Notes: generated by a model not told the origin, from the sequence alone. A stretch of 43,883 nucleotides of DNA from Nostoc sp. LPT (GCF_017115165.1 NZ_JABXKF010000034.1:1-43883); one strand, 5' to 3'. Counted from the first letter of the stretch, positions 1 to 9,712 are shown. Program-made: numbers and translations.

Positions 1-594
1 TTAGCGATTGGTGTTTCTCCTTCGGCTACGTAAACTCGTCGCAAAATAGGTTTGATATCATGTCCGGCTAAAGACTTATCATTTAGACCGCAGTTCTTGC
101 TGGGAGCAGGGGGAAAGAGGCTTTTGGGATTTTTGCACAGATGCGGTAATCATAAGTGATTAACCGGACTTGATATCATTCATCTTCAAAGTTGCCTGAG
201 CAATAAAAACAACATCAGCTAAATACATTTAATAATTTAGGGGATGAAAATGAGAAATTTCTTAACGAGTCAAAATAATTTGATTGCTGGTTACAGGCAA
301 GCTGATATATCTACAAAAATAACTAATAAATAATCTTTCAGCCTGTACTTAAGTATTACAAATCCGTGTTTTAATTCAGTTATTGTCAAAAGCTTGAAAT
401 GTATAAAATGAATGTATAAGTTTGAGTTTGTTACAAAATTAGCTTAATTCTTTTGGTTAATTCCTCAAAGAGGTTTGAATTGCAAAAATGATTTTGACTA
501 CATTTTGTATCGAAGTTAATCAACTCATTCACAAAATCAAACAATACCAAGTTTATATGTCAAAAAGCTGGATTTTCGCTATCAGGATTTTTAT
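1..594. other. Intergenic stretch with possible partial minus-strand ORF at the edge
   Basis: No convincing complete gene is visible. On the minus strand a frame is open from about 149 down to base 1 and would continue outside the window. Its translation includes the string GHDIKPILRRVYVAEGE, which I do not recognise. The remaining sequence up to the gene at 595 is AT-rich and lacks an evident structure. Confidence 0.35.
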
Positions 595-849
595 ATGGAT
601 CACTACAATCAGGTAGACAAAAACAAATTCCTCTACCACCGCCATCGATACCTGGGTGAATTGACACCCCAGAACCTTGTATTCAATGCTAATCTTCAGG
701 AATTTTCTCAAAGCGTTTGTTACATCTTCAATCTACACAGTGCAGAAGAACTTTCTTCACAGGAGTGCTACGAGGAGATTGAGTTGCTCTGGCAGCAGTT
801 AGCACAGAGCTATAAGGCACTAGGAATTGAGAAAAATGCAACTTCATAA
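595..849 (+). CDS. Small conserved cyanobacterial protein (DUF7219-like)
   Basis: This is an 84-residue cytoplasmic protein without a signal peptide or membrane segment. The central part, with the motif FLYHRHRYLGELTPQNLVFN followed by an acidic helix rich in Glu and Leu, resembles what I remember of the DUF7219 family of short cyanobacterial proteins, whose function is unknown. The start ATG at 595 gives the usual family length. It stands alone: about 600 bp of non-coding DNA precede it and a MITE-like element follows. The family assignment is from memory of the motif, not from a search. Confidence 0.65.
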   Translation: MDHYNQVDKNKFLYHRHRYLGELTPQNLVFNANLQEFSQSVCYIFNLHSAEELSSQECYEEIELLWQQLAQSYKALGIEKNATS

Positions 850-894
850 TTCGCTATTGAGAACTGTTGTATATCTGTTGGAAGTAGTAGGAAG

Positions 895-1028
895 TAGTAG
901 CGTGTCAAGGCTAAAATACTACATTAGCTTTCCTCTTGTGGGATGGGCGTCTCGCCCGTCCAGTGCGGGCTTTCCGGCCCACACCACAAGAAAATTTATT
1001 GCAACAATTTAGTCTTGACAGGCTACTA
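895..1028. mobile_element. MITE-like element with 21-bp terminal inverted repeats
   Basis: Bases 895-915 (TAGTAGCGTGTCAAGGCTAAA, read without its last base) and the reverse complement of 1008-1028 differ at only two of 21 positions. Between them lies a GC-rich palindromic core at about 937-990, beginning CTTGTGGGATGGGC and ending in CCACACCACAAG. The element is 134 bp, has no coding capacity and begins and ends with TA, as expected for an IS630/Tc1-type non-autonomous element. A related terminal repeat occurs at 7556-7655. Confidence 0.7.
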
Positions 1029-1129
1029 CGAAAATTGTTAGCAAGAATGCAGTTAAAGCTTTGCTGTCAACTTAGTGCTGGAAAATGAAACTTGTATGAT
1101 CGTTGTTAAAGTTCCTCTTTCGCAATATT

Positions 1130-1771
1130 ATGAGCGAATTACAGACCCAATTAGCAACCGATATCTGGATAGCAGCAACTTGGGATGAATATATCCAAAT
1201 AATTGAAAATCCTGCCTACGAAGAAGCCAAGGGCTACTACCACAATGGACAAATGAGGATTGAAATGCCACCACTAGGCCATGACCACGCCTGCGACAAT
1301 ACAATTATTGCCTTTGCTGTTAACCTTTTTTGCACAATTAAAGGCATCCCTGCCAAAGGCTTAACTAATTGTACATATCGGAAAACAGGCTTTAAGGAAG
1401 CTCAACCTGATGTGTCTTACTATATTGGTGAAAATGCTGATGTCATTCCCTACGGCACTTCTATTATCAACCTAGATATATATCCACCACCAGATTTAGT
1501 TATTGAAGTGGCTAATACCTCACTTGCTGACGATCAAGGTGAAAAACGACTTTTATACGAAGATTTAGAAGTGAAAGAATATTGGATTTTAAATGTCCAG
1601 AATGTCCAAGTTATGGCTTTTGCTATTGAAAACCAAGGTAGTAGGCGGATTACAGAATCTCAGGTATTACCAGGATTAGCAATTTCTTTATTAAACGATG
1701 CATTACGGCGAACTCGTCAAATAAATCAAAGTCAAGTTGGTGCTTGGTTATTAACCCAATTTCAGCAATAA
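1130..1771 (+). CDS. Uma2 family endonuclease (DUF820)
   Basis: The 213-residue protein belongs to the PD-(D/E)XK-like Uma2/DUF820 family, which is greatly expanded in cyanobacteria and annotated as a putative restriction-endonuclease-fold nuclease. Visible family features are the AQPDVSYYIG segment (the conserved Asp), PPPDLVIEVANTS (the conserved Glu-Val) and the following EKRLLYEDLEVKEYWILN stretch that carries the Lys and Tyr typical of the family. The frame could begin at a TTG at 1103, but the ATG at 1130 starts where homologues usually begin (MSELQTQ). The biological role of these proteins is unknown; many copies sit alone, as here. Confidence 0.88.
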   Translation: MSELQTQLATDIWIAATWDEYIQIIENPAYEEAKGYYHNGQMRIEMPPLGHDHACDNTIIAFAVNLFCTIKGIPAKGLTNCTYRKTGFKEAQPDVSYYIGENADVIPYGTSIINLDIYPPPDLVIEVANTSLADDQGEKRLLYEDLEVKEYWILNVQNVQVMAFAIENQGSRRITESQVLPGLAISLLNDALRRTRQINQSQVGAWLLTQFQQ

Positions 1772-1781
1772 TTACAAACTG

Positions 1782-1850
1782 ATTTGTGAGAATTGCCAGC
1801 CGTAGATTCCCAGCTTCTCAAAAAAGTCGGGGATCTTGTTTCTCACAAAT
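1782..1850. repeat. Small palindromic interspersed repeat
   Basis: An 11-bp perfect inverted repeat (ATTTGTGAGAA at 1782-1792 against TTCTCACAAAT at 1840-1850) encloses 47 bp that include AAAAAAGTCGGGGATCT, a string I associate with dispersed hairpin repeats in Nostoc intergenic DNA. The rest of the 312-bp gap up to 2083 shows no gene. Confidence 0.5.
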
Positions 1851-2083
1851 AGTTCAGGATTGCACTAATATGCTGTGGCTAAAGTCACCCTTTTAGGTGA
1901 AGACATACAGAAATACGAATGCCTAGTATGAAGGAAGATTAAGCAACTATGAAGCGAATTATGCGTCTGGTTGTTATTTGACTCATAAAAATTTAATCCC
2001 AAAGCTTTACCAATTCCGTATTACCCACTTTTTATCTAACTAAAGGCTACTCTTATATAGTAAAATTTACAGGCTTCTATAAT

Positions 2084-3553
2084 ATGGCTACGCACATAGA
2101 AATTCCAGTTATTGGCAAAGTTAAGTATCCATTGCGCTGGCTGATTGGGCTGATGGCGGGGAGTGCTTTGATTGTGGGTACTGTGACAACTTACACTTTG
2201 GTAAATCAAGGGACAAATAAAGAAGATATTGCTCAATTAACTGTGCCAGTAGCAGCACAAAACGTTACGTTGCGGATTACAGCTAGTGGCAAAGTTGTGC
2301 CAGTTCAGAGCGTAAATATTAGTCCGAAGAATCCTGGAGTGCTGTCGCAATTATACGTGGAACAAGGCGATCGCATTCAACAAGGGCAAATTCTCGCCCG
2401 CATGGATAGTGCCAGTATTGAAGCTCAAAGGAGCCAGTACCGTGCTAACTTAGCCCAAAGTCAAGCACAGCTAGCCGAAGCCCTTGCTGGTAGTCGTCCT
2501 CAAGAAATCGCTCAAGCTAGGGCGCGATTAGCACAATCTCAAGCTCAATTAGCTGCAGCTAAGGCTGGTAATCGTCCCCAAGAGATTGCTCAATCTCAAT
2601 CCCAAGTAGATGCAGCTCAAGCAAGGGTGAATTACACCAGCGAACAGGTAAAGCGTTACCAATATCTATATAAAGAAGGAGCAGAGAAAAAACAATTACT
2701 CGATCAAGCCATCAGCGACGACAAAAGTGCTAGAGCCAATTTAGAAGAAGCTAAAAAACGATTTTCCTTAGTTCAAAGTGGTACTCGGAATGAGGAAATC
2801 GACCAACGCCAAGCCGCTGTTAACGAAGCACGGGCAGCATTGGTACTGTTAGAAGATGGCACCCGTTCTGAAGAAATTGTCCAGCGTCAAGCCGCTGTTG
2901 CATCTGCTGAGGCTCAGTTAAAGGGTGTACAAGTGCAGTTGGAAGATACTATTATTCGCGCTCCTTTGTCGGGAATTGTTACCCAAAAGTATGCCGAACC
3001 GGGCGCGTTTGTCACACCCACAACTTCTGCTTCTACTAGTGCATCGGCAACTTCTAGTTCAATTGTCGCCGTAGCACGCGGTTTAGAAATATTAGCTCAA
3101 GTTCCCGAAGCCGATCTTGGCAGAATAAAACAGGGACAGCAGGTGGAAATTGTCGCCGATGCCTATCCCGATCGAGTTTTTAAAGGTCATGTGCGTCTGA
3201 TTGCTCCTGAAGCAGTGGTGGAACAAGGTGTGACATCCTTCCAAGTGCGGATTGCTCTCGATACTGGCATAGATAAACTGCGTTCTGGCTTAAATGTGGA
3301 TCTGACTTTTTTAGGCGATCGCGTTAATAATGCCTTGGTATTACCAACGGTGTCAATTGTTACCGAAAAGGGTAAAACTGGCGTACTCGTACCAGATGCA
3401 AAGAATAAACCCCAGTTCCGCGAAGTTACAGTTGGGGCACAAATTCAAGACCAAACTCAGATTTTAGGGGGAGTTAAAGAAGGCGATCGCATTTTTGTTA
3501 ATCCACCCAAAGACTACAAAATCGAAAAGGTCAAAGAACAAAATAATTCGTAA
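2084..3553 (+). CDS. HlyD-family periplasmic adaptor subunit
   Basis: This 489-residue protein is a membrane-fusion (adaptor) subunit that would link an inner-membrane transporter to an outer-membrane channel. A single transmembrane anchor lies at about residues 18-40, followed by a biotinyl-lipoyl-like half motif (SGKVVPVQSVNISPKNPG) and a long coiled-coil hairpin, about residues 110-280. The hairpin contains internally repeated RPQEIAQ/RSEEIVQ units. The second lipoyl half and beta-barrel follow (IRAPLSGIVTQKYAEPG). The downstream permease starts 26 bp after the stop, so the two are probably co-transcribed and form a MacA/MacB- or DevB/DevC-like exporter. The substrate cannot be read from sequence. 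Confidence 0.92.
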   Translation: MATHIEIPVIGKVKYPLRWLIGLMAGSALIVGTVTTYTLVNQGTNKEDIAQLTVPVAAQNVTLRITASGKVVPVQSVNISPKNPGVLSQLYVEQGDRIQQGQILARMDSASIEAQRSQYRANLAQSQAQLAEALAGSRPQEIAQARARLAQSQAQLAAAKAGNRPQEIAQSQSQVDAAQARVNYTSEQVKRYQYLYKEGAEKKQLLDQAISDDKSARANLEEAKKRFSLVQSGTRNEEIDQRQAAVNEARAALVLLEDGTRSEEIVQRQAAVASAEAQLKGVQVQLEDTIIRAPLSGIVTQKYAEPGAFVTPTTSASTSASATSSSIVAVARGLEILAQVPEADLGRIKQGQQVEIVADAYPDRVFKGHVRLIAPEAVVEQGVTSFQVRIALDTGIDKLRSGLNVDLTFLGDRVNNALVLPTVSIVTEKGKTGVLVPDAKNKPQFREVTVGAQIQDQTQILGGVKEGDRIFVNPPKDYKIEKVKEQNNS

Positions 3554-3565
3554 TTCGTAATGCGT
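3545..3565. repeat. Short heptanucleotide repeat (STRR)
   Basis: Three 7-bp units, AATTCGT, AATTCGT and AATGCGT, overlap the stop codon of the adaptor gene. Such heptamer repeats are typical of heterocystous cyanobacteria. Confidence 0.6.
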
Positions 3566-3579
3566 AAGTCCTATAAGAT

Positions 3580-4797
3580 ATGAATTTTCTCGAAAGCATG
3601 AATATGGCGGGGAAAACCCTGCTGTCAAATAAACTGCGTAGCGCCCTCACGATGTTGGGTATAGTTATTGGCAACGCTTCGGTGATTGCCATGATTGGTA
3701 TTGGCGAAGGTGGACAAAAGTATGTGAATAAACAGTTGGAGTCATTAGGGCCAAATGTGCTATTTGTGATTCCAGGTAATCGAGAAACTCAGCGCATCTC
3801 CTTTGAAGTGCCAAAAACTCTGGTGTTGCAAGATGCGGATGCGATCGCTTCTCAAGTCCCAACAGTAATAGGAGTTGCACCAGAGTTAAACAGAAGACAG
3901 GTAGTTACATACCGCAACAGAAACACCGATGTCAATATCATTGGCACAACTCCCAGTTTCCTATCTGTGCGAGATTTTGAAACTGCTAAAGGCAGATTTT
4001 TCTCTGAAGTAGACATTAAGCGCAGTAACCAAGTGGTAGTACTGGGTGGAGATTTGGCAGAAAAACTATTCGGTAATAGTAACCCTGTAGGACAGCAATT
4101 GCGAATTGGAAATACCAGCTTTCAAGTGATTGGGACGTTAACAGCCAAAGGTTCCAGTGTGGGAGCAGATTATGATGATGCTGCCTTAATACCAATCACC
4201 ACATCAGCAAACCGACTTGTGGGCAAGAATTCTCCTTATGGTATTGCTTTAGATTATCTCGTTGCTGCTGCTCGTGATTCAGATAGCGTGGATGCAGCAG
4301 AGTTTCAAATTACTAATTTGCTGCGTCTACGACACAAAATTAATGGCGAAGATGACTTTACTCTTCGCACCCAGAAAGATGCTTTGCAAACTGTCGGTCA
4401 AATTACAGGTGCATTGACAATTATGCTAGCTGCGATCGCAGGTATATCCTTGTTTGTCGGCGGCATTGGCATTATGAATATTATGCTAGTCTCCGTCACC
4501 GAACGTACCCAAGAAATCGGATTGCGAAAAGCGATCGGCGCAACTGAACAAGATATTTTGCTACAGTTCATCATTGAAGCAGTAATAGTTTCCGCAGCTG
4601 GCGGCTTAGTCGGGACTGCGATTGGCATCAGTGGCATCCTATTAGTTGGAGCCTTGACTCCTTTAGAAGCGAGTCTTTCTCCTGTAGCGATTACTATGGC
4701 AGTTGGTGTCTCTGGAGGAATTGGTTTATTCTTTGGCGTTGTTCCTGCACGTCGCGCTGCTAAACTCGACCCCATTGTAGCTTTGAGAAGTGCCTAG
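3580..4797 (+). CDS. ABC transporter permease, MacB/FtsX type
   Basis: The 405-residue membrane protein has the MacB architecture. There is one N-terminal transmembrane helix (ALTMLGIVIGNASVIAMIGIG), a MacB_PCD periplasmic domain from about residue 50 to 250, and three C-terminal helices of the FtsX domain containing GGIGIMNIMLVSVTERTQEI and the family's RKAIGAT motif. It ends with the typical PARRAAKLDPIVALR tail. It follows the HlyD gene directly. Such permeases need a separate ATPase subunit, and none is encoded next to it here. Confidence 0.93.
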   Translation: MNFLESMNMAGKTLLSNKLRSALTMLGIVIGNASVIAMIGIGEGGQKYVNKQLESLGPNVLFVIPGNRETQRISFEVPKTLVLQDADAIASQVPTVIGVAPELNRRQVVTYRNRNTDVNIIGTTPSFLSVRDFETAKGRFFSEVDIKRSNQVVVLGGDLAEKLFGNSNPVGQQLRIGNTSFQVIGTLTAKGSSVGADYDDAALIPITTSANRLVGKNSPYGIALDYLVAAARDSDSVDAAEFQITNLLRLRHKINGEDDFTLRTQKDALQTVGQITGALTIMLAAIAGISLFVGGIGIMNIMLVSVTERTQEIGLRKAIGATEQDILLQFIIEAVIVSAAGGLVGTAIGISGILLVGALTPLEASLSPVAITMAVGVSGGIGLFFGVVPARRAAKLDPIVALRSA

Positions 4798-4810
4798 TGC
4801 CGCAAGGCGG

Positions 4811-4838
4811 AAGTCAAAAGTCAAAAGTCAAAAGTCAA
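4811..4838. repeat. Heptanucleotide tandem repeat (AAGTCAA)x4
   Basis: Four uninterrupted copies of AAGTCAA follow the permease gene. This is a classic STRR of Nostoc/Anabaena genomes. Confidence 0.8.
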
Positions 4839-4885
4839 AATAAATACAGCGTAAGCGTTTTATCGATTTGGAATGGGTGGTTTAT

Positions 4886-4972
4886 TTACTCGTTGAAATT
4901 CAACAGCGCCTCAGCTAAATCTTCTAATTGAGCGATCAATAAAGGCTTCGATACGCGATCGCTGCAATCCAT
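4886..4972 (-). pseudogene. C-terminal remnant resembling Rpn/DUF4351-type proteins
   Basis: A 28-residue minus-strand frame ends in LIAQLEDLAEALLNFNE, which resembles the C-terminal end of the Rpn/PD-(D/E)XK-type transposase-like proteins with a DUF4351 tail (commonly LEELGEALLDF) that are abundant in cyanobacteria. Nothing upstream continues the protein, so it looks like a decayed leftover. The identification rests on a short motif only. Confidence 0.35.
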
Positions 4973-5051
4973 TGAAGTAATTTTGCTGAAAAACGGGAAG
5001 ACTATGGTTACTCCCTAATGGGAAATTTCTATAAAAATCCTGAACAGCAAA

Positions 5052-5663
5052 ATGCTCAAAAAATCTCTACTTAACTGTTTAATTTTACCTTTTTCTCTAG
5101 TGCCCTGGCTCTGTGTCGGAACGCTTTTTGATTCCCAAGCCAATGCTTTACCAGGGCAAAGTACAGAAGAGGTAGGCACTTGGATTAAAGCACATCCGAC
5201 ACTCCGCCCCAGGAGAGGGGAGCAATTATTTGTGCAAAAGACTGATACTGCTGCCCAACGATTTACTTTTCAAGCGTCGGTATTGCCTCCTGGTAGGGTA
5301 GAATTTTCCAAAGACCGTGGCACAATTCGGACTGAGCGCATTACTATGTATGATGCTATTAACGGCATGACATTTGCGCGTCTCCAAGAATCCTTGCGGG
5401 TGATTTATGGCTTAGAGATTTATCAAGATTACGATCGCGCCCAAGTCGTGTATCAATATCCCAACCAGGAGGTAGTTAACTCAGCGCGTCTGGCTAAAAC
5501 TCCAATTCGGGAAGCCTTAAAGGGAGAATTACGAGTAGGCGATCGCTATGTATATTGGGTGGAAGTTGCCCAACCCAAGACTGGCAAAGCTTTTACCGGT
5601 CAAATGACTGTTTTGCTCAAAACTGACCTGGACAAGCTAGAAAATGAACTGCAAATTCGTTAA
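5052..5663 (+). CDS. Secreted protein of unknown function
   Basis: I do not recognise this 203-residue protein. It begins with a signal peptide: a Lys-Lys n-region, a hydrophobic stretch of about 20 residues (LLNCLILPFSLVPWLCVG) and a likely cleavage site after ANA near residue 33. The mature part is hydrophilic with no membrane segment or repeats and would be periplasmic or secreted. It contains the strings GEQLFVQKTD and LEIYQDYDRAQVVYQYPN. The ATG at 5052 gives an intact signal peptide. It is preceded by non-coding DNA and followed by an STRR, so it appears to be monocistronic. Confidence 0.8.
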   Translation: MLKKSLLNCLILPFSLVPWLCVGTLFDSQANALPGQSTEEVGTWIKAHPTLRPRRGEQLFVQKTDTAAQRFTFQASVLPPGRVEFSKDRGTIRTERITMYDAINGMTFARLQESLRVIYGLEIYQDYDRAQVVYQYPNQEVVNSARLAKTPIREALKGELRVGDRYVYWVEVAQPKTGKAFTGQMTVLLKTDLDKLENELQIR

Positions 5664-5678
5664 TGGGTGACAAGAGGA

Positions 5679-5706
5679 GGCAGCAGGCAGGAGGCAGAAG
5701 GCAGAA
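5679..5706. repeat. Heptanucleotide tandem repeat (GGCAGNA)x4
   Basis: Units GGCAGCA, GGCAGGA, GGCAGAA and GGCAGAA run without interruption just after the secreted-protein gene; another cyanobacterial STRR. Confidence 0.75.
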
Positions 5707-5757
5707 GTTCTTTAATTTTGAATTATTGAATGCGTGAATTTTGAATTGATTTCTCCC

Positions 5758-6126
5758 TCATCTCTTCCCCAACTCCATAGTCGCTAAGGTTTGCCATATA
5801 CCCGAAAAGATACTTTCAGCTGCTAAGGAAATTCGTAGTAAATCTTCTTTGAGTAGTGGTGGCCAATCAACTCCGGCTTTACGCCCTGCGCCAAATAGCT
5901 GTTGCGCCTTAATGCTTAACTGATAAAGGGCCAAAGCCAGTTCTCGATCTAGGCTCTTTGCATCTTTGAGGGCTTCAAACACCACTTTCAATGCTAACAA
6001 AATCGAAGTGATCTGACCGGGTATTGGCGGTTTGCCCTGTTTCATACGCATTAACAGCGCATCTGCGTTTTCCTCGGTTGTGATTGTCTGATCTATGAGG
6101 AGTTTCCTAGCTGTTTCGTAATTCAT
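5758..6126 (-). CDS. Conserved cyanobacterial hypothetical protein
   Basis: The 122-residue protein is predicted to be largely helical and soluble, with the strings GKPPIPGQITSILLALKVVF and LDRELALALYQLSIKAQQLF. I recall close relatives next to other cyanobacterial housekeeping genes, but no function I would defend. The ATG at 6126 is the natural start, and the gene reads toward the preceding STRR. It stands between two plus-strand genes and is therefore transcribed on its own. Confidence 0.75.
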   Translation of the reverse strand: MNYETARKLLIDQTITTEENADALLMRMKQGKPPIPGQITSILLALKVVFEALKDAKSLDRELALALYQLSIKAQQLFGAGRKAGVDWPPLLKEDLLRISLAAESIFSGIWQTLATMELGKR

Positions 6127-6336
6127 GTAGTCAGTTTAGCGCACATTTTGCTTCAGCAGTAATACTTAATTAAAAAGTCATAAAACGGCTTTATAGTTAT
6201 TTATAGCAATCTCTTATGATTTGTGAAATTATAGGTGTGGGGAAAACGATCGGGAATTGGCGATGCTCTAGGTTAAGCAGATAGACTGAATATAATATCT
6301 TTGAAAGAATACACCTTACTAGGAATTAAAAGTACA

Positions 6337-6573
6337 ATGATCTCACCAAATTTACTAGAACTTGAGCGCTCTATCCTTGCCTTGTCTGTGGAAGAACAAC
6401 TTTGGTTGTTAGAAAGTATTGCTCGACAAATCCGAGAAAATGAGTATACAAAAGATAAATCATCTGATGCTAACAATCCAGAAGAACAACTGCAAGTACC
6501 TGCTATTGAGCCAAAAATTCAAATAGGAATTGCTGCTATAAATGATGAGTTTGCATTTTCGGAAATACTCTAA
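6337..6573 (+). CDS. Small hypothetical protein, possible antitoxin
   Basis: This 78-residue protein starts with LLELERSILALSVEEQLWLLESIARQIRE. That amphipathic helical pattern is common in small cyanobacterial proteins encoded ahead of toxin genes. The C-terminal half is low in complexity and acidic. A TTG start at 6301 is possible, but the ATG at 6337 begins at the conserved part. No toxin gene follows: the next ATG at 6591 opens only an eight-codon frame. If this was the antitoxin of a pair, the partner is gone. The antitoxin reading is inference. Confidence 0.55.
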   Translation: MISPNLLELERSILALSVEEQLWLLESIARQIRENEYTKDKSSDANNPEEQLQVPAIEPKIQIGIAAINDEFAFSEIL

Positions 6574-7316
<743 letters not shown>

Positions 7317-7322
7317 AAGGCT

Positions 7323-7358
7323 GAGTGCTGATCGGAGTGCTGAGTACTGAGTGCTGAG
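7323..7358. repeat. Heptanucleotide repeat (GAGTGCT) cluster
   Basis: Directly after psaC there are about four copies of GAGTGCT and the variant GAGTACT, with one 5-bp interruption. This is another STRR. Confidence 0.65.
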
Positions 7359-7400
7359 ATAAAAAGAAGTAAATTAGAAATACAATTTTTTGATTCTTCA

Positions 7401-7419
7401 CTCGGAACTCGGAACTCGG
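7401..7419. repeat. Heptanucleotide repeat (CTCGGAA)
   Basis: Nearly three units of CTCGGAA lie between psaC and glmS. This is a separate STRR family from the one at 7323. Confidence 0.6.
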
Positions 7420-7555
7420 CATTCAAGACTTTTAAATGTCTCAATAGCAAGCACCTTTAGCAAGTATTTTTTGAGCGGATACAATATCTAAGTATCTAAA
7501 TCTTAGAAGCCGTATTTGTACTGTCAGGTCAAAAGCCTAAAATCCATAACAATAC

Positions 7556-7655
7556 CTAGTAGTCTGTCAAGAAATAATTGACGAATAAATTTTCTGTAGA
7601 GACGGCGATTTATCGCGTCTCTCCAACCGTCAAAATGGGTTTGATAGACCACTAG
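7556..7655. mobile_element. Short MITE-like element between psaC and glmS
   Basis: CTAGTAGTCTGTCAA at 7556-7570 pairs with TTGATAGACCACTAG at 7641-7655 with two mismatches, giving a 100-bp element with terminal inverted repeats. The middle holds a strong hairpin at about 7599-7622 (GAGACGGCGAT against ATCGCGTCTC). Its TAGTAG-CTGTCAAG terminus is shared with the element at 895-1028. Confidence 0.6.
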
Positions 7656-7757
7656 TGGTAGAGGGAGTAAAATACTCCCTTTTTTCTTTGCAAAATGTCC
7701 ACTTTATGGTATCCACTATACTGGATTTAATCATCCTGAAAAAAAGTGGTGTGAAGA

Positions 7758-9638
7758 ATGTGCGGAATTGTTGGATATATAGGCACTCAAGCGGCGACAG
7801 ACATTTTACTGGCTGGGCTGGAGAAACTAGAATACAGGGGTTACGATTCGGCTGGAATCGCCACTGTTTGGGAAGGTGAGGTAAATTGTGTGCGGGCAAA
7901 GGGTAAACTCCATAACCTGCGTTCTAAACTCGAACAAATAGAAACTCCTGCCCCAATTGGTATTGGTCATACACGCTGGGCAACTCATGGTAAACCAGAA
8001 GAGTACAACGCCCATCCCCATTTGGATACAGCAAAGCGAGTGGCTGTGGTGCAAAATGGCATTATCGAAAACTACCGCGAGTTACGCGAGGAACTCAAAG
8101 CCAAAGGACACGAATTTCGTTCTGAAACCGATACCGAAGTTATTTCTCATTTAATAGCCGAATTTTTAAAGAATTTTCCTCCTTCATCTTCCTTATCTCC
8201 CTTACTAGATGCAATTCGCCAAGCCGTTAATCACCTAAAAGGGGCGTTTGCGATCGCAGTTATTTCTGCTGATTTCCCCGATGAATTGATTGTTGTCCGC
8301 CAACAAGCACCTTTAGTAATTGGTTTTGGTCAAGGAGAGTTATTTTGCGCCTCTGACACACCTGCGATCGTTGCTTACACCCGTGCGGTGCTACCTCTGG
8401 AAAATGGCGAAATTGCCCGCCTCACACCTTTGGGCGTTGAGATTTACAATTTCGCTGGCGACAGGCTGAAAAAACAACCCCGCCTGCTCAACTTCAATCC
8501 TGCAATGGTAGAAAAGCAGGGATTCAAACACTTCATGCTCAAAGAAATCCATGAGCAACCAGGAGTAGTAAGAGCTAGTTTAGACGCTTACTTTAATCCA
8601 GCCAAATCTACCGAATCGCCAATCAATCTTGGTTTACCTGCGGATTTATACACTGATTTAGAACAAATTCAGATCCTCGCCTGTGGTACAAGTTGGCACG
8701 CAGCATTAATCGGAAAATATTTACTCGAACAACTAGCAGGAATTTCAACTCAGGTACATTATGCTTCTGAGTATCGCTATGCACCATCACCCGTGACAGC
8801 TAACACTTTGATCGTTGGTGTTACTCAATCAGGTGAAACAGCCGATACCCTAGCGGCTTTGACAATGGAAAAAGAACGTCGCCAAGGGAAAGAACCCAAA
8901 TACCAAGCGCGACTACTGGGTATTACCAATCGCCCTGAAAGCAGCCTCGGTCATTTAGTACCGCATATTATCAGTACCCTAGCGGGAATTGAAATTGGGG
9001 TAGCAGCGACGAAAACTTTTACCGCCCAACTGATGGCATTTTATGCTTTGGCATTAGATTTAGCAGCTCGTCGTCAGACAGTTTCAAAAGATACATTAGA
9101 TCAAATTATTAATGGGTTGCGGCAGATTCCCAAAGAAATTGAAGCAACTTTAGAAAGTCAGGAACGTTTAACCGAACAGCTAGCCCACGAATTCGCTGAA
9201 ACTCAAGATTTCATTTTTGTGGGAAGAGGAATTAACTTTCCCATTGCTTTAGAAGGGGCGTTGAAATTAAAAGAAATCAGCTATATTCACGCCGAAGGGT
9301 ATCCGGCTGGAGAGATGAAACATGGCCCGATCGCACTTTTAGATGCAAAAGTACCAGTAGTTGCGATCGCAATACCTGGTAGTGTTTACGAAAAAGTTAT
9401 TTCTAATGCTCAAGAAGCCAAAGCCAGAGATTCTCGGTTAATTGGCGTTACTCCCGTCAACGATGGCGAAGCTGCGGAAATCTTTAACGATCTTCTTCCC
9501 GTCTCTCATGTAGAAGAATTACTTTCTCCGATTCTGACAGTAGTTCCTTTGCAATTATTGGCTTATCATATTGCCGCCCGTCGCGGTTTGGATGTCGATC
9601 AGCCAAGAAATTTGGCCAAGTCTGTAACGGTGGAATAG
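7758..9638 (+). CDS. glmS: Glutamine--fructose-6-phosphate aminotransferase (isomerizing)
   Basis: GlmS makes glucosamine-6-phosphate from fructose-6-phosphate and glutamine, the first step toward UDP-GlcNAc for the cell wall. The 626-residue protein starts MCGIVGYIG, so Cys2 becomes the N-terminal nucleophile of the class II glutamine amidotransferase domain (about 1-230). Two SIS sugar-isomerase domains follow, with CGTSWHAALIGKYLLEQ and SGETADTLAAL in the first and GRGINFPIALEGALKLKEISY in the second. The C-terminus DQPRNLAKSVTVE is the conserved end that TnsD recognises in the Tn7 system. The gene is intact and the island begins 22 bp after its stop. Confidence 0.99.
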   Translation: MCGIVGYIGTQAATDILLAGLEKLEYRGYDSAGIATVWEGEVNCVRAKGKLHNLRSKLEQIETPAPIGIGHTRWATHGKPEEYNAHPHLDTAKRVAVVQNGIIENYRELREELKAKGHEFRSETDTEVISHLIAEFLKNFPPSSSLSPLLDAIRQAVNHLKGAFAIAVISADFPDELIVVRQQAPLVIGFGQGELFCASDTPAIVAYTRAVLPLENGEIARLTPLGVEIYNFAGDRLKKQPRLLNFNPAMVEKQGFKHFMLKEIHEQPGVVRASLDAYFNPAKSTESPINLGLPADLYTDLEQIQILACGTSWHAALIGKYLLEQLAGISTQVHYASEYRYAPSPVTANTLIVGVTQSGETADTLAALTMEKERRQGKEPKYQARLLGITNRPESSLGHLVPHIISTLAGIEIGVAATKTFTAQLMAFYALALDLAARRQTVSKDTLDQIINGLRQIPKEIEATLESQERLTEQLAHEFAETQDFIFVGRGINFPIALEGALKLKEISYIHAEGYPAGEMKHGPIALLDAKVPVVAIAIPGSVYEKVISNAQEAKARDSRLIGVTPVNDGEAAEIFNDLLPVSHVEELLSPILTVVPLQLLAYHIAARRGLDVDQPRNLAKSVTVE

Positions 9639-9660
9639 TCTATTAATAGAGGTAGTAGTG
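9600..9660 (+). other. attTn7-like attachment site at the 3' end of glmS
   Basis: The last glmS codons and the 22 bp after the stop form the equivalent of attTn7. Established knowledge: TnsD of Tn7 binds the 3' end of glmS and directs insertion about 25 bp beyond the stop. Here the first inverted end repeat starts at 9661, which fits that distance. Confidence 0.75.
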
Positions 9661-9712
9661 TGTATAACAAATAAAAAAGTTATACAATACATAAAAAAGT
9701 TGTACAATTTAT
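9661..9712. repeat. glmS-proximal transposon end, two adjacent TnsB-type sites
   Basis: Two closely spaced copies of the pattern TAAAAAAGTT-TACAAT occur: 9671-9688 and 9691-9710. Tn7-like elements carry several 20-22-bp TnsB sites in each end; tightly packed sites at the glmS-proximal side match the Tn7 right end. The pattern recurs inverted at 38986-39126. Confidence 0.75.

Noticed and set aside
827..1012. 61-codon plus-strand frame after the DUF7219-like gene
   Set aside because: It lies almost wholly over the MITE-like element; the translation reflects the palindromic repeat and has no homologue that I recognise.
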